64,000 bases of DNA, taken from assembly GCA_037074615.1 (NCBI GenBank), contig CM073518.1, positions 1,426,001 to 1,490,000 of the forward strand. The letters are read 5' to 3'. How positions within the stretch are numbered: position 1 is the first letter of the stretch; each line of letters begins with the position of its first letter. Below the pieces are notes generated by a model, which had not been told where the DNA came from, did no database searches, and worked only from the letters and a program-made list of their open reading frames with translations. This document shows, one piece after another, positions 49,505 through 61,425 of this stretch. Position numbers and translations under genes: made by a program. Origin of the DNA: Leucaena leucocephala (taxonomy: Eukaryota > Streptophyta > Magnoliopsida > Fabales > Fabaceae).

Positions 49505-50770
49505 TAAATCATGGACTTGATTTGATATAACAAGCATGAGTTTTTCGATGAGGATGCGAACCTTTCCATGAGGATTTGTCAACTGACCAAGTTATACAAC
49601 TTGTACCCCTTACGTGCCGTTGGGTATCCGGTTCATCAAACTTATGTTTCCGCTTCTTATTGTGCATGTAGGCTTTGCACTCAAAAGTCCTCATGTGTTC
49701 ATGCTTTGGTTTTTCTCCAACAAATATCTCAAAAGGTGTTTTGTGGCCTGTTGCTCTAGTGGGTAGTTGATTAATAATATAGATAGTTGTGAAAATAAAT
49801 TCCCCCAAAATTCAAGCGGCAAACCTGCCTGAAAACAAAGAGCAAGTGCCATATCCAAGATGTATTTGTGTTTTTATTCCACTACCCTATTTTGTTATGG
49901 TGTGTAAGCGCAAATAGTCTGAAGTAAGATGCTATTTTTATTATAAAATTCCTGCATTTCTCGTGATTGAAATTCTAAACCATTATCAACTCGTATGTGT
50001 TTCACCTTCTTACTATATTGCGTCTCAACCATATTAAAAAAGGCCTGTAGGTAGTGCACTACATCAGACTTTTGTTTCAACAAATAAACCCAAACATTTT
50101 TACTAAAATAATCTACAATTGTAAGGAAATAATGTGCACCTGATGAGGATGCAACTTTATAACCACCCCATATATCACAATGAATTAAATCAAAACAAGA
50201 AAGAGAGTTTCTTCTACTAGGTAGAAAAGGGAGCATAATCTGTTTAGCTCTAAGACAAGAATCACAATGACTGAAGTTATTATCACTACAAGAAATCAAC
50301 TCCAATTGCTCTATTTTCTCAGCTCGTGCATGTCCTTGCCGTTGGTGCCATAGTTCGAACTTTATTCTCTGCTATGCCAAACACGCCTTGCTTCCTCCCA
50401 TGAAGTCAAGTATGTACAACCCATCGCACAATCTAGTTGCGTCAATCAGGTTTCTCGTACGTGAGTCCTGTATTAAACAACGACGATTAAATAAAATTAT
50501 TATACAATTATTTTCCTTTGTCAGTCTGCTAACCGAAATAAAATTACACTTAAAATGGGTATATATAGAACTTTATTAGGGTTCAATCCATTTGGCAATG
50601 TCGTTTTTCTAACGCCCTCCACTGCCAAGGCTCTCTCGTCATTAGGTATTTGTACTAGTAGGTGTGTCCCACCACTTGTTCTTTCTTCAAGTAACACAAC
50701 ATTGCAAGTGATATGATCCGTGGCCCTAGATTAATCTATGATCCAGGGTCGACCATAAATTATTTTACTT
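49505..50770 (-). mobile_element. Ty1/copia fragment (protease and integrase), no LTRs
   Basis: On the minus strand, decayed protease sequence near 50590-50755 (PWIID, a stop, then SRATDHITCN) is followed by integrase at 49895-50305 (HCDSCLRAKQIMLPFLPSRR, CDIWGGYKVASSSGAHYFLT, HIRVDNGLEFQSREMQEFYN). More integrase lies at 49509-49808 (IYIINQLPTRATGHKTPFEI). It belongs to a different copia lineage from the element at 31630, judging by the integrase text. No LTR or target duplication is seen at either side, so only an internal piece survives. Confidence 0.85.
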
Positions 50771-53700
50771 GCCATTGAGCATATTAATGATCAAATTAAC
50801 AAGAATGTAGCAACGTATATATTCATATCTCATTGATGGTAAAGAAATATAAATAGATATTTATATAGACAAAAATATAAGTTAATAGATTAAATCTAAA
50901 ATATATCATAACTATAATATCTCAGATTTATTCTTTTAATATATAATAATATAATCTTATCATAATCTTAATATCTTATATTTATCATTCTAAGATATGA
51001 TAAATTAATAATATAATCTACACTAAATAATAAATCATCAAAGATAAAGCACTCTAAAAGATAATGATTTTAATGTCTGATCCTCCATTAGAAGAAGCAT
51101 CAATGTTTGGTGAGGTGTTGCTTGTGCAATGGATGGCGTGGATACGTGAAGGCCGCAGCTACTCGCCCGTATTTTCCAACATTATATAATTGAATCGAGG
51201 GTATTGTGATGTAAAACGGTGGCTGGAATCAAACTTCCATGTCATAACTGTCCATTTGCACTTATGTGTACGCCTTCTTTAAAATACACATTGACGCACT
51301 ACATTTGGTGAGCATTATTTCTCTATTTATAAGTGAATATGGAATATGCACGGTTTGGATAAAATTTAATTTTAAATGCAAAATACAGAATAAAATTATG
51401 ACTATCAACTTTGACAACTCATGGATTAGATATTCTTCCGGCCAAAGTTATAAGTTCTCGGACGGAGTTGTGGCATAAAGGGAGTCGTGGTAATTAACAT
51501 ATACAGTATTCATATCGGTATTAGAGGCAAATAGTAAACAACGGTACGATATTTGTGGTGTGATGATCTAACAAATTGTCAACACCCTTCGACGCTTTGA
51601 TTCGCAATATCAAGAAGAAAATATGGAAACAATAGAAGGTAGTCGAGTTTTGAGACTAATTCCATAGCCGGCCTACGTGTAAATGAGAATACTCACCATG
51701 CTTTTCAACTAACATATACTCCTCCTCCTCACGATGGTCATACGAATTTATGTTGGCTTTCGAATATAAGATTTCAATTTACGTTATTCTTTTATCAAAT
51801 AATCATACATATTTTTAGTATATATTCATAACAAATAATTAAACTAACTAATTTTTTGTTATATATATTATTTAGCTCACATGTTTAAAATTAGAAAAAA
51901 AGCACTTTAGCATCCATTTTTTAAAGTTTGACCAAAACGAATTTAGTTTCAAAGTACGTCAAATGTGATATTTTTAATTGCGCTCTGCAGGGCATTTGAT
52001 CTATTAGCCGCTGATGATGATGCGTACATAATTTATTTCATTTAACATGCAGCATCCATTGTATATATCATGGCTGTTAGCTCTAGTAGCCACCGTATTT
52101 GACGTTGGGAAAAGTGAGAAGGTGGGTGAGAAGTATGAACTTTGATTGCATCGCTTGCACAAACCGACAAGTGGGAATTATAATCCATTTACATTTGGAT
52201 AACTCTCGTACTCGCTTTAGGGCTCCAATTCCAAAACCTCTTCCATTGCAAGACCTGGGCAGCCAGCCACAGTTAATTATATAAATAATTAAATGCACTT
52301 AATCAATAATTGGTCGTCACTACAGCTTATATAAGAAGATGCATAATTTACGCAAATCAACGTCAGGGGTGTCAGTTTCGCACCGCCCCAGTGCTATATG
52401 ATATTTGTAAATCCTTTTCTCTCCTCCTCTTTTTCCTACCCTGAATCTGTCAAAATGAATGGCGATTAGTGGCTGGCAAATGAAAGCGAATGCCTTTAGC
52501 AATTTTTTGACGTTTTCTTCTTTACGGTCAATAATGCATATAATTCTTGCCTTTTGACTCCTTAATGGATTGCAGATAACCCAAATTTCGAGACCCAATT
52601 GGCGAAGCTTTCATAGCTCTGGCCATTTAATTAAAATCTAAGAGAACGTGCATTTTGACAGCAGCGCTCCCTTTAGACAGCGGATCCAGCATGCTTGGTT
52701 ATTTAAAGTAGAATTAGATGGTATCCCAACAACAAATATGGATTTAGTTAATAAAAAATTATCTTATAATTCATAAAATTTTTAAATTTAAATCTTGTTA
52801 ATAATATAAGAATTTTATTAATAGGCAATTTATAAATATTTTTTAGGTGATAAAAATAGTCTAAATTTTCTTTAAGAATAAAAAAAAGAATTAGATGGTC
52901 TGTACTGTGATTCATGCAAGGAGGGGAGACAGGGATGCAGGACGTGGCAAAATTAGAGGGCACATAACTCTTTCCAGATGCGGTGGAGATGGAGAGAATA
53001 ATAAGTTAATACCACCTGTCTCTCACGTGGGTCTTGCTAGCATATTACTTTGTCAAAATATCTCTGAGAAGCCAAGTGAGGATGGAATTGTTTTAAAAAT
53101 AGTACTATATCCTTCACCTTATATATAAAATATATTTAATTAATTAATTTAGATAATTAAAAAATTAATTAAATTAATTATTTATAATGACTGCGTATTA
53201 ATTTTTCTAGAATATTTTATTTAATCATAAGTATTTAAACTATTTTAAATAAAAAATTTATAATATATATAATCATATAAATTATTTAAAAAAATAAAAT
53301 AAATTAAAATTTTATTTTTAAATTTAAAATAAATTTATTATTTAATTTTTATATTTAAAATGAGAGCTAGTAATATTTTGTTTAAAACCCAAGGAAATAA
53401 TTTAGAGCTGACCATGTGCTTACTAATTTCCTTTTCAATTTTGCCCCACTTAATAATACACTCCTATGTAGATCAACGATCCATCATTATTATTCTGTCA
53501 GGAAGCAGAATTAATATGAAAATTAAAGTAACCAATGACAACGATGGCGGTACTTTAGCACGAGTGGAGAGGAGCCGACACGTGGATAGGGCTGTACTCC
53601 GGAGTCCTAAAATATTGGGCCGAAAGATATCATAGGCCCATTTCAAGAGCCGATTTTTTCAGTTTTAAAAAGGTTATACACTTTGTACAAAAAATACACT

Positions 53701-54250
53701 CCGTCCCGGAAAAAACATAAAGGGATATGTCATATAAATTGTTCAGGTGGGGAAAAAAAAAGATCATATGAGTTGTTAACAATAACAGAAAATGAGAAAA
53801 TATTGGGCCAGACAATAATCATGGGCCCACATGATTAATGTATAACTCGTTAAATTTTTTGCCTTAGTTATGAAAGGATATAATTCTGCATTTTTTAAAA
53901 TCGCAATCAAGACAATGCCTATTCGTGATTGTTCTTAATATAATTATATTTCCAGTGCTTCATAGACGATTTATACTGAAAATGCTAAATCTTTCTATTT
54001 TGCACCCCCCCCCGCCTTGTGTTTGGCTATTTCCTATTTGCTTTTTTTTTAAATGATTAATTTATTAACTATAATTTTAAAGTATATAATTTAATTCCTA
54101 TTATCAGTGTTTTTAAAACTTTTTCCCAGGGAAGTGAAAAATTAAAAAATAAATTAAAATGAACTCATAAAAATACAATAACAATTATAAGTTACAATAT
54201 CAAAGTTCATTATTTTTTGGGCGTGAAATAGAATCCACGCGAAGCCATCG
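50771..54250. other. AT-rich spacer upstream of RABC1
   Basis: No gene is recognised. The stretch 53100-53370 is extremely AT-rich. Open frames here lack family likeness. The right end carries the RABC1 promoter and leader. Confidence 0.5.
53577..53585 (+). promoter_or_regulatory. ABRE/G-box-like GACACGTGG
   Basis: CACGTG core at 53579-53584 in a good ABRE context, in a short island richer in G+C (53535-53620), 910 bp upstream of the RABC1 ATG. One isolated site; function not shown. Confidence 0.3.
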
Positions 54251-54496
54251 GTGGGAAACTGGCACGCCCCCCCCACGGCAAGAGTTCGTCTGACCTTTAT
54301 AGAGATTACTTTGCATCTCTGCAACCTTCACCTATTCTCTCTACTTTCTAGTTTGCTTTATCTCCACGACTTTCTCCCGACGAATAAACTTCCACAAGGT
54401 GTTGATAAACAAAAACTTTCTCTGATCCAAACCCATCTCCGTTGATCCCAAATAATCGGTCTGCTCCCTTTTCCCCTTACGATAGTTGAAGTTTCA

Positions 54497-57400
54497 ATGG
54501 AAGCTTCTTCCTCATCGTCCAATCAAGCTGAATTTGACTACCTCTTCAAGCTGCTGCTTATTGGGGATTCTGGGGTTGGAAAGAGCACGCTGCTTTTGAG
54601 CTTCACATCCAATACTTTCGAAGATCTTTCCCCTACTATCGGTGAGTTCTGCTTTAGCATTACCTCCACTCCTCGTATTCTTCTCCTCATCCTTATTGGT
54701 TTTCTTGTACGAGACTGAGAACAAAAGCATCAGTTGCCTATGTCTGTCTGCTGCTGGCTCTCGTTAATTTTCTGTAGAGCACGTGGTTGTGTGAAACTAT
54801 CAATATGCTTTCTAACCCACATGATTCTGTACCGGATCCAATAATGTTCATTCTTTTGGTACAAAAACCAAAACCGTTATTTAGCAATGGTGGTTGGACC
54901 ATTGACTTCAGTAGCACGAAGTTCTATCTTTTGCTATAAGCAGTATCTTTTGTATACCATACAAGGGAAATGCATGCCATTTGGTTGCATGGTCGTCGTC
55001 TCAGAGTCTTGGTAACCGGTTACTTCGATTTGATGATCATCAGACGACGTTGACTTTGCTTGGTTAAAAACTATTATAGGGATTTTTGGCCAAACAAACT
55101 ATGATGTCTTCACATAACTATATGCCAGTCGTGTACTTTTCTTAGTTATTAGGTATTGATTCTTATAAGAATTGTAAGAATTACGCAGGTGTTGATTTCA
55201 AGGTCAAGTATGTTACGGTTGGCGGGAAAAAGTTGAAACTTGCAATTTGGGACACAGGTAATGTTCTGTGTTAATGATTAGTCTTTCGAAGTGAAAATTT
55301 ATTATATTTTCTATTCTAGGTTCTTAGTCATACCCTGTAGTTTTGCATCCATTCATACTTAAAAAAATATTATTTAATATGTGCGACTTTTGATATTAGT
55401 TCAATATACATATACACATTGCATATTGGGTTCAAGTTATGAGAGTGGTGGAGATCTGGCACAATTCTCTGCTTTAAGCAATTACTGCAATCTATGACGA
55501 TTTTTTTTTAATACTTTGATGTTTTTTAATTTGCATATTTTCATATGACATGCGTGTGCTAGGTTTTGGTGGATAGCAAAGTTGAGACTGGAGAGTTTGG
55601 TAGGTTCTTCTAAATTTTATAGGGCATTGGAAGTATTTGAAGTACACATCCTTAAAAAAAAAAAGCACCTAAGTGCTCCTCTTATCATGTCACGCTGAAA
55701 TAATTACTTTACATTATCTTAATTTTTTTGTCCTTTTTGTTTCAAAATGGTGTCAATAAAGCATGAGAGCATTTTGGATTTATCAACCATTTTTGAAATG
55801 ATTTTGATGCATAGTTTTGTATTTCTTATTTGAGCAGCTGGGCAGGAAAGGTTTAGAACACTTACTAGTTCATATTACAGAGGAGCTCAAGGAATAATTA
55901 TGGGTATTTTGATTTTCTCCATCTTATGGCTATATTTCCCATTATTATTTCTTGATTATGATCTGCGCATCTGTTAGAAATTGATTGAACTTTTGCAACT
56001 AGTTTCTGTGAATCACATGATATGACAGTACCGTAGTGCACCTATTTCTCTTTTATCTCTGTTGACAGGGGATCGTTGCGTTGTCATTTTTTCAAATGGA
56101 TGTTTTCCATGATTCCTATATTCATGGTGGCATATAACCAAATTTGATACCATAGATGAATCTGAAATTACATTAAAACCACGAATCCTGGATTAGAGGA
56201 CTGGGGATATATTAGTGAAGGTGGGGGACTATGCGAATGCAACTCCAATAGGGGTGGTACTGACTGCTATTTCTTTTCCGCCAAATGAAATGCTTAATTA
56301 GGACTAGGAGGGGGCTGGGAAAGTCACAAAATAGGGATTGAACCAAAATTTCTACAAGCTAGGGCCCAAATATCTGAACTGTTGAGAAGAGAATGACCAT
56401 GCCTACATGACTAGCATCACTAAGACAAAATTGGCTCAAGGTTTTCTGCATTCGCGCATGATCGTTGGGCCATTTTTCTTGTGTTAATAAACTAAGCCTA
56501 ATGGACTTAAATCTGAATAACTTGCTGGTCACCTTCAAGTTGGAATTATGGAAGGTTCTCTGCAGTCACCTTCAAGTTGGAATTATGGAAAGTTTGAGGA
56601 CTGAGAATTGATAATTGCCTTGAGAGCAGAATTTATTTATGCTTAAAGTTCGTTGCAATTTGATCACCTGACCCATTCTCAATGCCATTTTGGTAGATAG
56701 AGTTAGCTTATAGGTGCACAATTTTCTGTTTTTACTCATTTATTTGTCGTTGGCTTCTTCTTCTCTTTTAAATCATCAAATGGTATTATCTCTAGATTTC
56801 AATGAATACTGTATTGATTCGTAGACCATAAATTTCGGTACAACTGGATAGCGGTGACCTGTTTATATTCTAAGAGAAATAAGGTTACATTTTTTTGTTA
56901 ATCTGTAGCAGCTGTCTTTTTGTTGCATTATATACCATAAACCTTTTTATTAAGTCTGCAATCCGCAATATGATACAGTATATGATGTAACACGGCGAGA
57001 AACCTTTACAAATCTATCTGATATATGGGCTAAGGAAATAGACTTATACTCGACAAATCAAGATTGTATCAAGATGCTTGTAGGCAATAAAGTTGATAAG
57101 GTATGCTTTTCAAGAATTTGTATTTGTATATTAGTTCATCAGCAAGTTATGAGGGTTCCATTGGTATTGTTGAGAAATGGTACTCTTGTGAGCTGCTAAA
57201 TTATTGGTCTAAGAATGTGCAACCTAATTGCCTCATATTTCAGGAAAATGAAAGGGTTGTAAGCAAAAAGGAAGGGATAGACTTCGCCAGAGAATATGGA
57301 TGCCTCTTTACTGAATGCAGTGCAAAAACTCGAGTCAATGTGGAGCAGTGTTTTGAGGAGCTCGTATTAAAGGTATTGCACATATGCAACTCTCAGACCC

Positions 57401-57830
57401 CTCTAGTTCCCTCTAAGACGAACAAATGCACACTCTGATTTGTCATGTGATAAATGGAATGCATTAATGTGGCAAAATTTCACCGGGTGGAACATAAGAC
57501 TCAAAATTGTCCAAGCTCTACACTTGTGTGGCCTTTGTATACTTGCTGAAGAGTTTGCTATTCTAGTCAACATGCTCGTTTTATCTTTTACCATTTTTGG
57601 CAAAAATATCGGGCTTAGATTTTACCCTTCCATTTGCTTTTCTTTATTTACCAAATACTCAAGCCTGTATTATTGGAATGATGAATTCTGATGTGGGTTC
57701 CACCGCTGATCTGCAGATTTTGGAAACGCCAAGCCTTTTGGCTGAGGGCTCATCCGGCGTGAAAAAGAACATCTTCAAGCAGAAACCTCCACAATCTGAT
57801 GCATCAAGTGGTGGCTGTTGTTCTTGGTGA
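54497..57830 (+). CDS. RABC1: Rab18-type small GTPase, RABC1-like
   Basis: Six exons: 54497-54641, 55189-55257, 55838-55903, 56979-57100, 57244-57372 and 57717-57830. They sum to 645 nt and give 214 residues. All G motifs are present: P-loop GDSGVGKS at 23-30, switch I Thr in SPTIG, WDTAGQE at 69-75, NKVD at 130-133 and ECSAK at 158-162. The effector region reads [20 protein letters not shown]. The C-terminus GGCCSW supplies Cys211 and Cys212 for geranylgeranylation. Plant RABC (Rab18) proteins act in membrane traffic and have been linked to lipid droplets and to peroxisome or ER contacts. RABC1 is favoured over RABC2 by remembered sequence likeness ([19 protein letters not shown]). All introns are GT-AG. 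Confidence 0.93.
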
Positions 57831-58655
57831 TTGCAATGTTTGTTTACGGGTTTAAACTTTCTACAGTTCAGTCTCATCTGGAATGCTAGTGTAATCAAAT
57901 TTATAAAAGTTGTCAAGAATTTATCTACATTGAAAAGATTTCCGTCATATTGGGTGAGGGAGTATTCAATCAGGAATTCGTGCTAAATCCATACGTCTAG
58001 ATCCAAGCTCTTTCATTGTTAACAGGAATCGTCACTATGCCATTGTTTAGAAAGTCATGCTCTGCAATACATGCCGACTCAACTGATTTAAAGTAGCTAA
58101 AGTTTAATGATATTAGGCTCTTTAGTTGTTATAAATCTAAAGGCAAAAGGAAGCGGACAGAGAGTTAAAAATAGGAAACGGAAATGCAGCAGCATTCCCA
58201 ACCTTCTTTTCCGTGTTTCTTGTTGGACAAAAGCGTCATAGAATTCCTAACATTAAATACATGCATCATGATTATGCTGCATTTGTTTAAGCGAAAAGCC
58301 ATCCCCAAATTTTAGAAAACTAACTGAATCATGCATGCTAAGATCAAATCAGTACTTTTTTTGGCCTGAAAGTAAGACCACTATCCGTAGGTTGCTACTT
58401 GCTAGTGTGACTTCAAAATTTGTGTTGCACCATCCAATTCATTCCCAGATGGAGGTAGCATCAATTTTAGGCTGCTCAGTATTTCGATCTGTTACACTGC
58501 ATAATTTTAAAAAGAAAAAGAGTATATTACCCTTTTATTTTTGGCCCAAAAATTGACTGCTTTCTTTCTGCATGTTTTATATTTATTGTTCTCCCATCTC
58601 GAAATTGTCAGTCTTTTAAGATAACAGTTATCAGTAAAAAAAAGGAAAGCGTAAT
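57831..58655. other. RABC1 3' flank and spacer
   Basis: 3' UTR followed by sequence without a recognised gene. Confidence 0.5.
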
Positions 58656-58727
58656 GGTTCTATTGTGTAGGGGTTAGCACTCGGGATTTTGAATCCAGCG
58701 ACCTGCGTTCAACGCCAGGTAGGACCT
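58656..58727 (+). tRNA. tRNA-Gln (anticodon TTG), probably degenerate
   Basis: 72 nt from GGTTCTATTGTGTAG to CAGGTAGGACCT. The acceptor ends GGTTCTA and TAGGACC pair, the D arm is ordinary and the anticodon is TTG at 58689-58691 in a TTTTGAA loop. Against function, the anticodon stem has a G-A mismatch (CGGGA against TCCAG), and the T stem (CTGCG against CCAGG) has two mismatches. The B box is CGTTCAACGCC instead of GGTTCRANYCC. It is probably a decayed gene copy. Confidence 0.75.
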
Positions 58728-59248
58728 TTAGGTTTTGTTTTGGCGTGTGCGAATGACTTGGTTCTAACTTCCGCTTTCCGCTGCGCAAGGAAATATTCGC
58801 GAAAGTGATCAACCCTCAATTCCATGTTTAATTATAGTTTAACCCCTCTCTGGTAGGTACTTTACCCCTGGGGTCCCTATAAAGTAGACAATGAGACACG
58901 ATGTATTGAAAACAATTTCTTTCTGCTGAACCAATAAAGAGGTTATTAATAAAGAAATGGAAAGGGAAAAGGAAAGTTAGCATTTAATTTTTGTTTGGTC
59001 AAAATAAACCCAACAAAGGGAAACAAATGACCCACAGAAAAGTACCACGCTTGAAAACGCCGATCTTTAGTGCAAACTAAGTGAAGAAGCCCACTTTAAT
59101 GTTGTTGGAGGACTATTTTATTATAATTTTAGTTATGATATTTAAAAAAATATTTTAATTTTTAGATATTTAGATTTATATTTAAGGGTAATTGACGGCT
59201 CATCCTATTTATCATTAATATCGTCTAAGAGAAAAAAGAGATAAAGTC
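58728..59248. other. AT-rich spacer
   Basis: Nothing recognisable. Confidence 0.5.
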
Positions 59249-59249
59249 A

Positions 59250-59455
59250 TGCCCTTTTTTTTTGGTAAAATTTTTTTTAAAAAGAAGTTAGGCTCACCTA
59301 CGATATAAGGGCAGGGAGAAATCTCCCTTACTCCTAGGTGATACCAATGTCGAGTAGAGCAAGTTGTCTATTATCTTCAGGTATAAACTTAAGTACTTAG
59401 AAATTAGGATGTATCCCCAAATGTTATGATTAGAATCACAATAAAGTGGTATTTC
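59250..59455 (-). repeat. dispersed repeat B, copy 2
   Basis: Aligns with 6561-6770. Left edge is a T run followed by ggtaaaattttt; shared blocks are aggtgataccaatgtcgagt, gtataaactta and cacaataaagtggt. On the minus strand it ends TACC plus poly(A). The LINE at 59496 lies directly to its right. Confidence 0.6.
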
Positions 59456-59495
59456 TAGGGTTCAAATATACTCCAAATAATCGTATGTACTCCCC

Positions 59496-60977
59496 AAATT
59501 TTTTTTTTTTGCTACAAGAAGAGGGCCAATATGCCCTAAGTGAAAATAACTTAATCTACAAGGGGATCAAATCCCAAACACTCCTTAACCACAATATCTC
59601 TTAAATGAGCAGAGCATGAGTACAACATTTGTGTATCCCTTAAACCATCCTTTGTGAGAGAATCTGCCAAATGATTTTGCTCTCTCGGTACATATTGTAT
59701 TTTCAGCTCCCAAGATAAATTTATCATTTTCTGTATCTGTAAAAGTAAAAGGCTGCATGTGTGGACTGTTTCCTTTGTTAACATATCTACAACATTCTTG
59801 GCATCCGATTCAAGTATAATCTTCTTGAATCCTAACTCCCAGGCAAGTTTTAGACCCTTGAAGATCGCCTATTGTTCAGCTTCAATTACACTGCATGAAC
59901 CTAGAACACTCGTAAATCCCACGAGCCAACTTCCAGCATGATTTCTAATAGCTCCACCACAACCTGCCCTCTTGTGAGCTGTCATAAGTGCTCCATCAAC
60001 ATTTAATTTCACCCAGTCTGATGGAGGAGGTTGCCAATTAAATGAAATTGAGGAGCCCAAGCTACTAAACATATAATCATCATGAACTTGCACAAAGCTT
60101 TCCCATGTTTGCATAATGATTGAATATGGATCAAGTGGTTTCAAAAAATCATTATCAAAAATAGCTTTATTCCTCCACTTCCATAAACTCCAAATTGACA
60201 CCCCCCAAATTAGATTCCAATTACTTCCACTATGAACTCCCAACTGCTTTTTAAGATTCATAGCAAACCAATCCCTTAAAGTAGCTCTAAAGAAGGAAGA
60301 GCAATAACGAGGATGAATTAGTTTAGACCAAAGGTCTCTGGCATAACAACAATCCCGGAGTATATGTAAGACATCTTCCATACCCTCATTACAATGTTGG
60401 CATGTTGCATCAGTTGAGGACCATTTACTTCTCCAAGTATTGGTTGCTAAACGATTATTAAATGCTATCCACATAAAAACACGAATACGTTCAGCACCAT
60501 TCCACTTCCATATGTCTTTGTAGACTAGGCTATAATCCTGTGCATGATACTTCTCAATTAAAAAGTAAGCACTTTTAATAGTAAAGATACCTTCATTTGT
60601 AGCGTTCCAAACCATCATATCATTACCCGCATCCAACATAGGTGGGATCATGCTAATTAACCTCTGAAAAACCTTACTTGGAATAATAGTAGCAAGTCTT
60701 TGGAAATCCCAAGTGCCCCCAGAACTCCAATCCGCCACTTTACTTCCTTCTTCCTCCTTAGTAAGTGGCCGAAGACATAAATCCTTTATGGTTTTATCTG
60801 GAAACAACCACTTATCCGTGAAAAAATTTACAAGTTGACCATTTCTGATATGCCATCTTGTGCCCAAATCAACTATATCTTGTTGTTGCGAGATAAATTT
60901 CCATAGTGCAGAATCTCCCTTTCTTGCATCAAGAAGATTATCTTCATTCCTTAGCATATATTTATTTTTAAAAAAAA
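59496..60977 (-). mobile_element. 5'-truncated LINE (non-LTR retrotransposon)
   Basis: The poly(A) tail is at 59500-59511 on the minus strand, and TCCCCAAATTT occurs at both borders (59490-59500 and 60978-60988), an 11- to 12-bp target duplication overlapping the tail. Only the 3' part of ORF2 is present. The body lacks the reverse transcriptase core and begins inside the region after it, as expected when reverse transcription stops early. Confidence 0.88.
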
Positions 60978-60984
60978 TCCCCAA
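59551..60984 (-). pseudogene. LINE ORF2 C-terminal part (zinc-binding region and RNase H)
   Basis: One frame of about 477 codons broken by a single in-frame TAG at 59869-59871. It holds the zf-RVT region (AERIRVFMWIAFNNRLATNT, CQHCNEGMEDVLHILRDCCY) and a plant LINE RNase H domain (WVKLNVDGALMTAHK, then IEAEQ directly before the stop, ILESDAKNVVDML and VPREQNHLADSLTKDG). The frame resumes unchanged after the stop. The first residues read from the target duplication, so there is no true start. Confidence 0.88.
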
Positions 60985-60988
60985 ATTT

Positions 60989-61425
60989 TAGTTATACTTT
61001 TAGATCGTAGGTGGGTTTATTTTTTTAAAAAAAATTCTTGTAAAAAAAAAAAGAAGAAGAAGCCCACAGAGGCAGGCCTAGGCCCACCCGACCTCTCTGA
61101 AAAAGCAGCTTCATAAAAAAAAAACAAAAAAAGAAAAAGGAGGCATGAAATTTGAAAATGGGGCCATTGATAAAGCGCTGCGCATACATCAGTTAAAATA
61201 GTGTCCCCTCCCGCGACAAAGCGGTTTCCCTGAATTAGAAAATTGGTCTCAGGAACTTGAAAGGCAAATGTATGCGAGTATCGTGGGCCTCAAATTCAAT
61301 CCTCTTTCTTCTTCTTCTTCGATCTCTCTCACTCACTCACTCATTCCCTTTCTTCTCATCCTCTTCTCTTTACTGGACTCCGTATTCCCCGCCGTTCCAG
61401 GCCCACTGACCCTCGGTTGTCTACA
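60989..61425. other. promoter and leader of the DnaJ gene
   Basis: Pyrimidine-rich CTT and TCTC stretches at 61300-61375 suggest the transcription start region just before the ATG at 61426. No TATA box was chosen. Confidence 0.45.

Noticed and set aside
51266..53128. Several open frames of 60-90 codons
   Set aside because: AT-rich chance frames without conserved motifs or plausible splice partners.
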